Positions 49,792 through 58,237 of a stretch of 64,000 bases of DNA are shown in pieces (position 1 is the first letter of the stretch; each line of letters starts with the position of its first letter). The notes under the pieces are model-generated. The model was given only the letters and a program-made list of their open reading frames with translations. It was not told where the DNA came from and ran no database searches. Made by a program: the position numbers and the translations under genes. The DNA comes from an uncultured Chlorobiaceae bacterium (lineage in GTDB: Bacteria; Bacteroidota; Chlorobiia; Chlorobiales; Chlorobiaceae): assembly GCA_903871235.1 (NCBI GenBank), contig CAIQGA010000081.1:17553-81552 (forward strand), written 5' to 3'.

Positions 49792-50773
49792 AAGAAGCTT
49801 TCTGCTCAAAACAGGCGCAGCCCTGCTTGGCTCACAAATTCCAGGAATACTCTCCGGCAATTTTACGACCGCCATTGCCGGCGCAGCAAAAGTTACGCTT
49901 AAAATCGGATACCTTCCCATCACCGATCATCTGCTGCTGATTGCCGCATTACGGGAACAATTTAAAAATCTGGTCATCCAGCCGGTCAAATTTTCTTCAT
50001 GGCCCGAAAATGCCGAAGCACTGAAGGCCGGAGCAATTGATGGTTCATTTTTACTGACGCCGATGAGCCTCACGCTTCGTGAGAAAGGTGCTCCAATCAA
50101 GGTAGTGCTTCTCGGCCACAGGAACGGAAGCTCCATCACGGTGAAAAACAGCGGTGAAATCAACACTATTCATGACCTTAAAGGAAAAATCATTGCCGTT
50201 CCAAGCCAGTTTTCAACCCATAACATCCTTCTGCGCAAAGTGCTGGCCGAGAAAGGGCTCGACGCTGCCCGCGATGTAAAAATTATCGATATGGCACCAC
50301 CAGAAATGGTAGTCGCCCTTGCAACCGGAAGAATCCACGGCTACATCGTTGCAGAACCATTCGGTGTCCAGGCAGAGAACCTGAAAATCGGCAAGGTACT
50401 CATGCTCTCCAAAGATATCTGGCCAAACCATATCTGCTGCGTCCTCAACCTCCGCGAAAGTGTCATTACCAAATACCCGGAAGCGGTGCAGGAACTGGTG
50501 ACAGGCTTTACAAAAACCGCCACCTTCATAGAGGCCAACCCGCTTCAGGCCGCCAAAGAGTCGGTCGCGCTGCTTGGCCAGAAACAGGCAATTATCGAAA
50601 AAGTACTCACATCTCCACCAGACCGCCTGACCTTCAACAATCTTGTTCCAGACATTGCTGATTTCAGCGCAACCCAGCGCTACATGAAAAGCTTCAGCCT
50701 GCCCGGAAACAGTGTTGACCTGAAAACCTATATCGACAACCGCTTTGCAAAAAGGGCCCTGCTGCATGCCTGA
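49784..50773 (+). CDS. ABC importer substrate-binding protein (SsuA/NMT1-like), Tat-type signal
   Basis: MNRRSFLLKTGAALLGSQ (RRxFL), KVTLKIGYLPITDHLLLIAAL; ATG 49784 overlaps the cooS end. Confidence 0.85.
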   Translation: MNRRSFLLKTGAALLGSQIPGILSGNFTTAIAGAAKVTLKIGYLPITDHLLLIAALREQFKNLVIQPVKFSSWPENAEALKAGAIDGSFLLTPMSLTLREKGAPIKVVLLGHRNGSSITVKNSGEINTIHDLKGKIIAVPSQFSTHNILLRKVLAEKGLDAARDVKIIDMAPPEMVVALATGRIHGYIVAEPFGVQAENLKIGKVLMLSKDIWPNHICCVLNLRESVITKYPEAVQELVTGFTKTATFIEANPLQAAKESVALLGQKQAIIEKVLTSPPDRLTFNNLVPDIADFSATQRYMKSFSLPGNSVDLKTYIDNRFAKRALLHA

Positions 50774-51530
50774 CAAGATCCAAAAGTTCCTCTTTCCGGC
50801 GGTTGCGATCAGCCTTTTCGTTCTTCTCTGGCAATATGCAGCTTCCCGCTATTCGTCGGACCTCTTCCCTGCTCCCCGGAATGTAATTGAAGCCATCAGG
50901 GAACTTGTTGAGCAGGGAAGATTGTGGAAGGATATCGGCATCAGTCTGCTGCGCCTCACGATTGCATATAGTGCAGCCGTCAGTTGTGCCATACCGGTCG
51001 GTCTGCTTCTCGGTCGATGCCAGCCCTGCCTGCGGTCAATAGATCCTCTTGTGCAGTTACTGCGCCCGATTTCGCCCATCGCATGGTTTCCTCTTGCCGT
51101 TCTCTGGTTCGGCATCGGCAACGCTCCAGCGATTTTCATCATCTTTATAGCGGCTTTTTTCCCTGTTCTGCTGGCAACGATCACTGCCGTACGGAACATC
51201 CCGGCCATTTACTACAAGGTATCGAGTAACTTCGGAGCCAAACCTGCCCAAATTTTTCTTGGCATCATCATTCCTGCGGCATTTCCCGGCATCATGACCG
51301 GTCTGCACATCGCACTTGGCACAGCATGGATTCATCTCGTAGCAGGCGAGATGCTTGGCGCTGATTCGGGGCTCGGCTATCTCATCATCGATGCACGAAA
51401 TTTTCTTCGCACCGACATGATTATGGCTGGCATGTTGCTGGTCGGAGTGCTTGGACTGCTGCTCAACCGCCTTATCACGGCAGGCGAACAGTTAATCAAC
51501 CGCCAGTGGGGCATAACCCGGCAGCAATAA
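50766..51530 (+). CDS. ABC importer permease (SsuC/TauC-like)
   Basis: LVQLLRPISPIAWFPLAVLWFGIGNAPAIFIIFIAAFFPVL; start ATG 50766. Confidence 0.9.
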   Translation: MPDKIQKFLFPAVAISLFVLLWQYAASRYSSDLFPAPRNVIEAIRELVEQGRLWKDIGISLLRLTIAYSAAVSCAIPVGLLLGRCQPCLRSIDPLVQLLRPISPIAWFPLAVLWFGIGNAPAIFIIFIAAFFPVLLATITAVRNIPAIYYKVSSNFGAKPAQIFLGIIIPAAFPGIMTGLHIALGTAWIHLVAGEMLGADSGLGYLIIDARNFLRTDMIMAGMLLVGVLGLLLNRLITAGEQLINRQWGITRQQ

Positions 51531-51541
51531 AGCCCGAAACC

Positions 51542-52369
51542 ATGCAGAAAAGCCAAACACTGAAAATCAGCCTGCAACATGCCGGTAAAACTTTTGTCTC
51601 TTCCTCCGGAGAGCGGCATATTGCCCTCAAGGCGGGAAACCTTGACATTTACGAAGGCGAATTTGTCTGCCTTGTAGGACCGAGTGGATGCGGAAAATCA
51701 ACGGTCATCAACCTGATGGCAGGCTTTGACCAGCCAACCGAGGGCTCGGTGCAGATTGACGGAAAAGCTGTCCTGGCACCACACCCCGACAGGATCATGA
51801 TCTTCCAGGATTATGGACTATTCCCCTGGAAAACAGCGCTCGACAATGTGCTGTTTGGCCTGAAATGCAGAGGCTTCGAGGCTGTTGAAGCCAAGCAAAA
51901 AGCTATGGCGGCTCTTGCAGGAGTTGGCCTCACCGCTTATGCACAACGCCATCCCCATGAACTTTCAGGAGGGATGAAACAGCGGGTCGCATTGGCACGC
52001 GCCCTGGCAGTTGAGCCAAGTGTGCTCTTTATGGATGAACCCTTTGCCGCGCTCGATGCATTCACGAGGCTTCACCTGCAGGATGAACTGCTTGAACTGC
52101 GCAAAAAACAGAAAATAACGGTTATTTTTGTCACCCATGATCTCGACGAAGCGGTCTATCTGGGTGACCGGATCGTCCTGATGGCTCCAAATCCCGGCAG
52201 ATTTGAAAACAACATGCCGATCGAGCTGCCTTATCCGAGAAACCGGACCGACAAACAATTCGATCACTACCGCAAGGAGCTTTTTGAAGCGTTCGATCTG
52301 GTGCACAAGGAGGCTGGCCGCAAGAGCATAGAGGCAGAAGAGCTGCAACAGGGCGGAAGCGGAATCTGA
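51542..52369 (+). CDS. ABC importer ATPase (SsuB/TauB-like)
   Basis: GPSGCGKSTVINLMAGFDQPTEG, ELSGGMKQRVALARAL, LFMDEPFAALDAFTR. Confidence 0.92.
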   Translation: MQKSQTLKISLQHAGKTFVSSSGERHIALKAGNLDIYEGEFVCLVGPSGCGKSTVINLMAGFDQPTEGSVQIDGKAVLAPHPDRIMIFQDYGLFPWKTALDNVLFGLKCRGFEAVEAKQKAMAALAGVGLTAYAQRHPHELSGGMKQRVALARALAVEPSVLFMDEPFAALDAFTRLHLQDELLELRKKQKITVIFVTHDLDEAVYLGDRIVLMAPNPGRFENNMPIELPYPRNRTDKQFDHYRKELFEAFDLVHKEAGRKSIEAEELQQGGSGI

Positions 52370-52402
52370 GCCGGGAAACAAAAAAAAGAAAATCTAAAAA
52401 CA

Positions 52403-53542
52403 ATGCAGTTCGAAACCCTTGCGATTCATGACGGACAGGCTCCAGACCCCCATACGGGATCGGTAACCTTTCCCATTTACCAAACATCCACTTTCGAGCG
52501 TGAAGACTTGCAGCATCACGGCGAATTCTTCTATTCAAGAATCGGCAATCCTACCCGAAAAGCGCTCGAGTCAACCCTTGCCCTGCTCGAAAACGGACGC
52601 TACGGCCTCGCCTTCGCCTCCGGAGTTGCCGCCACACTTGCGGCGCTTCAGGTGGTAAAACCCGGGGAGCATATTGTTGCAAGCAGCGACATTTACGGAG
52701 GGAGTTACCGCATTTTTGAGCAACTGCTCCGACCTTTGGGGATCACCACAACCTACGCGGAAAGTGAAGCTACGGCGAGTTATGAGGCGGCTCTCACCCC
52801 AACCACGAGGCTGATCTGGATTGAAACACCAAGCAATCCGCTCCTCCAGCTCTCCGACATCCGGGCTCTTGCCTCGCTGGCCAAAGAACGCGGTATTGTG
52901 CTCGCTGTCGACAACACCTTTTTAAGCCCCTACTTCCAGCGTCCGCTTGAACTTGGTGCTGATATTGTTGTCCACAGCACCACAAAATATCTTGGCGGAC
53001 ACAGTGACGTCATCGGCGGTGCCGTCGTTACCTCAGACGCCGCGCTGCACACCATCATCAAAAACTACCAGGCGGCAGCGGGGGCCATACCAGCTCCCTG
53101 GGACTGCTGGCTCATTCTTCGCGGCTTGAAAACACTCAAAATCCGCATGAAGGAGCATGAAGCGAGCGCCCTGCACCTCGCCAAAATCCTTGAACAGCAT
53201 CCGGCGGTGGAGCGGGTCCTCTATCCGGGCCTCACCTCCCACCCGCAGCATGAACTGGCCAAAGAGCAGATGAGCGGTTTCGGGGGCATGGTCACCTTTG
53301 CCCTGAAAGGAGGACTTCCGGCAGTAGAACAACTGGTGGGGCGAATCAAACTCTTTGTTCTGGCCGACAGCCTTGGCGGTGTGGAGTCGCTCATCGCGTC
53401 GCCAGCCAAAATGACGCTTGGCGCACTCTCCCGGGAAGAGCGTGCACGCAGAAAATGTACCGACAACCTTGTGCGCATCTCCGTCGGGCTCGAAAATGCC
53501 GAAGATCTGGAGGCGGATTTGTTAAACGCCCTTGAAGGATGA
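52403..53542 (+). CDS. Cystathionine gamma-synthase / beta- or gamma-lyase (PLP)
   Basis: FETLAIHDGQAPDPHTGSVTFPIYQTSTF, YSRIGNPTRKALE, HSTTKYLGGHSDVIGG. Confidence 0.9.
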   Translation: MQFETLAIHDGQAPDPHTGSVTFPIYQTSTFEREDLQHHGEFFYSRIGNPTRKALESTLALLENGRYGLAFASGVAATLAALQVVKPGEHIVASSDIYGGSYRIFEQLLRPLGITTTYAESEATASYEAALTPTTRLIWIETPSNPLLQLSDIRALASLAKERGIVLAVDNTFLSPYFQRPLELGADIVVHSTTKYLGGHSDVIGGAVVTSDAALHTIIKNYQAAAGAIPAPWDCWLILRGLKTLKIRMKEHEASALHLAKILEQHPAVERVLYPGLTSHPQHELAKEQMSGFGGMVTFALKGGLPAVEQLVGRIKLFVLADSLGGVESLIASPAKMTLGALSREERARRKCTDNLVRISVGLENAEDLEADLLNALEG

Positions 53543-53575
53543 ATGGATAAAAGAAATCATGAAGAAATGTTACAA

Positions 53576-53779
53576 ATGATTACTATTGAGCTGAACGGAC
53601 AACAACAGCCACTCCCGACCGGTTCGACCGTAAGCGATCTGCTTTCGACTATCGGCTCCGACGGAAAGAGCGTGGCCGTACTGGTCAACCAGCAGATCAT
53701 CCGCCCCGAAAACCGCCCAACCCTCATGCTGCAAGAGGGTGATCAGGTTGAGCTTCTCATTTTCGCTGGCGGTGGCTAA
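53576..53779 (+). CDS. thiS: Sulfur carrier protein ThiS
   Basis: MITIELNGQQQPLPTGSTVSDLL…EGDQVELLIFAGGG (C-terminal GG), directly upstream of thiG. Confidence 0.9.
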   Translation: MITIELNGQQQPLPTGSTVSDLLSTIGSDGKSVAVLVNQQIIRPENRPTLMLQEGDQVELLIFAGGG

Positions 53780-53794
53780 CCGATTATATTTATT

Positions 53795-54574
53795 ATGGAT
53801 TTGTTACAACTTGGCTCTCACAGCTTCTCCTCCCGTCTGATTCTCGGCACAGGAAAATTCAGCAATGCGGCGGTGATGCTCCAGGCCGTCAGGGCCTCCG
53901 GCGCACAACTTGTTACCGTGGCGCTGCGCCGCTTCAACCGCGAACAGGCTGAAGATGACCTTTTTGGCCCTCTTTCGACAATCGAAGGGGTAACCCTCAT
54001 GCCCAACACCTCGGGAGCGTCAACGGCCGCCGAAGCGGTTCGTGCGGCCCATATTTCCCGTGAACTCTCCGGCAGCGCGTTCATCAAGGTGGAAATTCAT
54101 CCGAACCCGCAACATCTGATGCCCGACCCGATTGAAACATTCGAGGCTGCCCGGATTCTGGCAAAAGAGGGCTTTCTGGTCATGCCCTACATCACCGCAG
54201 ACCCGGTACTGGCCAAACGGCTCGAAGAGGTCGGATGCGCCGCAGTGATGCCTCTCGGATCGGCCATCGGCAGCGGCCAGGGGCTCGCCAACGCCGCAAT
54301 GATTGAGCTCATCATCCGTGAAAGCTCCATCCCGGTCATCGTTGATGCCGGGCTGCGCTCCCCTTCCGAAGCCGCCCACGCCATGGAGATGGGGTGCGGA
54401 GCGGTACTGGTTAACAGCGCCGTGGCGGTCGCGGGAAACCCTCCAGAGATGGCTGAAGCCTTTGCCGAAGCAGTTGCGGCAGGAAGAAAGGCATTCCGGG
54501 CCGGACTCATGCAAAAAAGCGGCTCAGCCATAGCAACCAGTCCCCTCACCGCCTTTCTGGGGGCAACCCTATGA
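53795..54574 (+). CDS. thiG: Thiazole synthase
   Basis: [54 protein letters not shown]. Confidence 0.94.
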   Translation: MDLLQLGSHSFSSRLILGTGKFSNAAVMLQAVRASGAQLVTVALRRFNREQAEDDLFGPLSTIEGVTLMPNTSGASTAAEAVRAAHISRELSGSAFIKVEIHPNPQHLMPDPIETFEAARILAKEGFLVMPYITADPVLAKRLEEVGCAAVMPLGSAIGSGQGLANAAMIELIIRESSIPVIVDAGLRSPSEAAHAMEMGCGAVLVNSAVAVAGNPPEMAEAFAEAVAAGRKAFRAGLMQKSGSAIATSPLTAFLGATL

Positions 54575-55671
54575 GGGAGTTACCTGATTGGCTCACCGAT
54601 GAACGTGAGACGGCTGCACTTGCCGCCATGCTTTCACCCGCTTCATCAAGCTCCCTCGAAGCACTTGCCGCCGAATCAAGAGCGATCACCCTGCGCCGTT
54701 TCGGTCGCACCATGACACTCTACGCCCCGCTCTACCTCTCCAACTACTGCTCAAGCGGCTGCGTCTACTGTGGCTTTGCCTCCGACCGTAAAACCGTGCG
54801 CCACCGTCTTGAACCCGACGAGACCAGCCGGGAGCTGACGGCCATGAAAAAGCTCGGCATCAGCGACGTCCTGCTGCTGACCGGTGAACGCACCGCTGCC
54901 GCCGACTTCGACTATCTGCGGCGAAGTGTCGAAATTGCCGCAAGAACAATGCAGCGCGTCTCGGTCGAAGCCTTTCCCATGAGTGTCAGAGAGTACCGAG
55001 CCCTTGCCGACTGCGGCTGCACCGGCATCACCATCTATCAGGAGACCTACAACCGCGAACGCTACGAAGCGCTGCACCGCTGGGGACCGAAAAAAGATTT
55101 TATTGACCGGCTTGAAACCCCGGCAAGGGCACTGGAGGGAGGCATTAAAAATGTCGGGCTCGGCGTCCTGCTTGGCCTCTCCGATCCGGTTGAAGATGCA
55201 CTGAGCCTCTACCGCCACCTGCGCCACCTCGGGCGTACCTGGTGGCGGGCAGGCATGTCGCTCTCCTTTCCGCGCATGAGGCCCCAGACCGGCGGCTATG
55301 AGCCCCCCTTCGCCGTTGATGACCACCTGCTCGCCCGCATGATCTTTGCATTCCGCATAGCGCTTCCGGATACTGAACTGGTACTCTCAACAAGGGAGAG
55401 CGCCGCCTACCGCGACGGCATGAGCGGCCTTGGCATCACCCGAATGAGCATCGAAAGCCGCACCACCGTTGGCGGCTACCATGATACAGAGAAAAAGGAG
55501 ACGGGGCAATTTGAAATTTTTGACGACCGCACGGCCAAAGAGTTCTGCGCGGCTCTGCGCAAACAAAACATCGAACCGGTCTTTAAAAACTGGGAGCCCG
55601 CCTATAACGGCCCGTCATCAGAGCAAAACAGTGCAACCACTCACCCTTTAGACGCACAACCATGCCATTGA
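54571..55671 (+). CDS. thiH: 2-iminoacetate synthase (radical SAM)
   Basis: [17 protein letters not shown] (CxxxCxxC), [15 protein letters not shown]. Confidence 0.93.
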   Translation: MRELPDWLTDERETAALAAMLSPASSSSLEALAAESRAITLRRFGRTMTLYAPLYLSNYCSSGCVYCGFASDRKTVRHRLEPDETSRELTAMKKLGISDVLLLTGERTAAADFDYLRRSVEIAARTMQRVSVEAFPMSVREYRALADCGCTGITIYQETYNRERYEALHRWGPKKDFIDRLETPARALEGGIKNVGLGVLLGLSDPVEDALSLYRHLRHLGRTWWRAGMSLSFPRMRPQTGGYEPPFAVDDHLLARMIFAFRIALPDTELVLSTRESAAYRDGMSGLGITRMSIESRTTVGGYHDTEKKETGQFEIFDDRTAKEFCAALRKQNIEPVFKNWEPAYNGPSSEQNSATTHPLDAQPCH

Positions 55672-56414
55672 CCGACAACCAGCGGGAGCGCTACGCCCGC
55701 CATCTCGCACTGCAGGAGATCGGCGAAAAGGGGCAGGAAAAACTGCTCGACGCAAAATTGCTGGTGATTGGTGCCGGAGGGCTCGGCTCCCCTGTCGCCT
55801 TCTACCTCGCGGCGGCGGGCATCGGCACCATCGGCCTCATGGACGGCGACAAGGTCGATCTCAGCAACCTCCAGCGCCAGATTCTCCATACCACCAACTC
55901 CATCGGGCAGGAGAAGGTCGCATCCGCCGGGGAGAGGCTGCACGACCTCGACCCCGACATCAAGCTCACGCTCTACCCCTTCCGGCTCACGCCCGAAAAC
56001 GCACCGGAGATCCTCGCTGCTTACGACTTTGTGATCGACGCCACCGACAATTTCGACTCAAAATTCCTCATTGCACGTGCCTGCCACAACGCAGCAAAAC
56101 CCTACTCCCACGCCGGTATCAGGGAGTTTTACGGCCAAACCATGACCGTTTATCCCGGCAAAACCGCCTGCTACCAGTGTGTATTCCACGAAGAGGGAGT
56201 GCCCGCACCAGCCATGCCAAAAGGACCACTCGGAGCGCTCCCCGGCATCATCGGCTCCATACAGGCCACCGAAGCGATAAAGTATATTCTCTCCATCGGA
56301 ACGCCGCTCGTCAATACACTCCTGACCTGCGACGCCCTCTCCATGACCATCCGCAAAGTGAGCGTCCAGCGTGACCCCTTGTGCCCTATCTGCGGAGCCT
56401 CGCAGGCTGAATAA
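55662..56414 (+). CDS. thiF: ThiF/MoeB-type adenylyltransferase (E1-like)
   Basis: RYARHLALQEIGEKGQEKLLDAKLLVIGAGGLGSPVAFYLAAAGIGTIGLMDGD; CYQCVF and CPIC Cys pairs. Confidence 0.92.
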   Translation: MPLTDNQRERYARHLALQEIGEKGQEKLLDAKLLVIGAGGLGSPVAFYLAAAGIGTIGLMDGDKVDLSNLQRQILHTTNSIGQEKVASAGERLHDLDPDIKLTLYPFRLTPENAPEILAAYDFVIDATDNFDSKFLIARACHNAAKPYSHAGIREFYGQTMTVYPGKTACYQCVFHEEGVPAPAMPKGPLGALPGIIGSIQATEAIKYILSIGTPLVNTLLTCDALSMTIRKVSVQRDPLCPICGASQAE

Positions 56415-56498
56415 AGACCATTCTGAACGTTGCAGGATTGCCATAACGAATGTACATTACTGCAAAGACCGGCACACTATCACAAAACCATTTCATGC

Positions 56499-57206
56499 AT
56501 GGCCATAACCAGTAATCTCCATGCCGTTCTGACAGGTGACCTTGTCGGCTCTTCACGGTTGACAAGCAATCAGAGCCAACTGGCGATGGAGAAGCTCAGG
56601 AGTTCAGCGATCCTCTTTGAGCAACGCTTCCCTGGCACCTTATACGGAACGATGGATACCTTTCGTCACGACAGTTGGCAACTTCTCCTCAACAGGCCTG
56701 AACAGTCCTTAAGGGCCGGACTCTTTCTGCGAACGGCCCTGAAGATGGAATCAGACGCCAGCACAAAGTATGACACCCGTATCTCCATCGGGATTGGCAC
56801 GGTCGATGCCATTGCCGCAGAGCGAATATCCGATTCGCGCGGCCCGGCATTTACCCTTTCAGGCAGGGGAATTGACAGCATGAAAGGCATATTTCTCGCT
56901 CTCAGCATAGCCACAGAGATGGCTGAACCATGGAGCGACATGATCGGCGCCGTCATACCGCTGCTCGACTGCATTGCAACGGACTGGACACCAACGGAAT
57001 CGAGGGCCGTCAACCTGGCATTGATGGGCCTTACACAAGAGGAGAGCGCGGCTTGCTGGGTATCAAAAACAAACAGCACTCCCAGCCGACAAGCCGTCGG
57101 AGACTCACTGATGCGCGCACACTGGAAAAGCGTCAACTCGGTGCTGTTTTATGCTGAAAAAAAGGTACGAAAAGAAGAACAGATTGCTAAAAAGCAAACT
57201 CTTTAA
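56499..57206 (+). CDS. SatD-like protein with apparent cyclase-fold N-terminus
   Basis: AVLTGDLVGSS, FRHDSWQLLL, TRISIGIGTVDA…GPAFTLSGRGIDSM; C-terminal HTH-like region; start ATG 56499. Confidence 0.6.
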   Translation: MAITSNLHAVLTGDLVGSSRLTSNQSQLAMEKLRSSAILFEQRFPGTLYGTMDTFRHDSWQLLLNRPEQSLRAGLFLRTALKMESDASTKYDTRISIGIGTVDAIAAERISDSRGPAFTLSGRGIDSMKGIFLALSIATEMAEPWSDMIGAVIPLLDCIATDWTPTESRAVNLALMGLTQEESAACWVSKTNSTPSRQAVGDSLMRAHWKSVNSVLFYAEKKVRKEEQIAKKQTL

Positions 57207-57287
57207 CTTGCTTTGATTACAATCAAGCTTAGAGGCTTGCAATGTGTCAATACTGAACAATATGCCAATCCATAAACAACGGTAGCA

Positions 57288-57974
57288 ATGGAAAAGATAG
57301 CCGCAATACTCATTGCAGCCCACTTCATGGGTGACTTTTTTCTTCAGCCAAAAAAAATGGTGCGCAACAAGCGTCTGCCGCTCATGCTCATCCTGCATGG
57401 CGTCATACACGCTGCAACCACCTGGCTGCTGCTCCAGCTCTGGAACTGCTGGGAGGCTCCACTCGCTGTTTTCGCACTTCATACCATCATCGACCTCATC
57501 AAGCAACGTTGCGGGGAGGAGAGGGTCGCCACCTTTATTGCCGACCAGTCGGCACATCTCTTCAGCCTGATCCTTCTTGCCACTTTTCTCACCCAGGGTG
57601 CAGAAGGAGTGGTATTCTCCGGTACCGGATACCAGCTCTTTACAGGCTTTGCCGGCTTGATAGCAACCATCAGAGGATCGGGTTTTCTCATCGCACTCTT
57701 CACCAGAGAGCTGACCAGCAAAAACAATCTAAAACTTGACGGACTGCAAAACGGAGGAGCGCTCATTGGTCAACTGGAACGGGGTCTGATCTTCCTCTTT
57801 TTCCTGACCGGACAGCCTGAAAGCATCGGATTCCTCATTGCTGCCAAATCAATTCTGCGCTTCGAAGAGTCAAAAAAACTCAAACAGGCCGAATACATTC
57901 TTGTCGGTACCCTGCTCAGCTTCACGGCAGCCATAGCCATCTCTTCCGCCACCGTGTGGGCAATGCGACTCTGA
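57288..57974 (+). CDS. DUF3307-like integral membrane protein
   Basis: IAAHFMGDFFLQPKKMVRNKRLPLMLILHGVIHA, multiple TM segments. Confidence 0.7.
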   Translation: MEKIAAILIAAHFMGDFFLQPKKMVRNKRLPLMLILHGVIHAATTWLLLQLWNCWEAPLAVFALHTIIDLIKQRCGEERVATFIADQSAHLFSLILLATFLTQGAEGVVFSGTGYQLFTGFAGLIATIRGSGFLIALFTRELTSKNNLKLDGLQNGGALIGQLERGLIFLFFLTGQPESIGFLIAAKSILRFEESKKLKQAEYILVGTLLSFTAAIAISSATVWAMRL

Positions 57975-58090
57975 AGCGTGCTTTTTTTTCACACATTAAA
58001 AATACCTTCACAAATTCCTTCGCAATAAGCCCCAAGATGTCTTATACTTCGTTTTCGTTCACTCTCTGAGTCAACAGTCCTGAAAAAAGG

Positions 58091-58237
58091 ATGAATCAAT
58101 CTGTACTCCCCTTTTCCCCGGCCTCAAACGGGAAAAGCTCTTTACCTCTCCCCTGTTCCGAACACGGAAAATTTCTCCACGGCCATTTCAGCACCAACCC
58201 TTTCGAACCTTTCGAAGAAAAGCCCGTCAAACCATGA
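58091..58237 (+). CDS. Possible 48-aa small ORF overlapping the sucA start
   Basis: ATGAATCAATCTGTACTCC…CCATGA; stop overlaps sucA ATG at 58234 (ATGATG). Confidence 0.3.
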   Translation: MNQSVLPFSPASNGKSSLPLPCSEHGKFLHGHFSTNPFEPFEEKPVKP

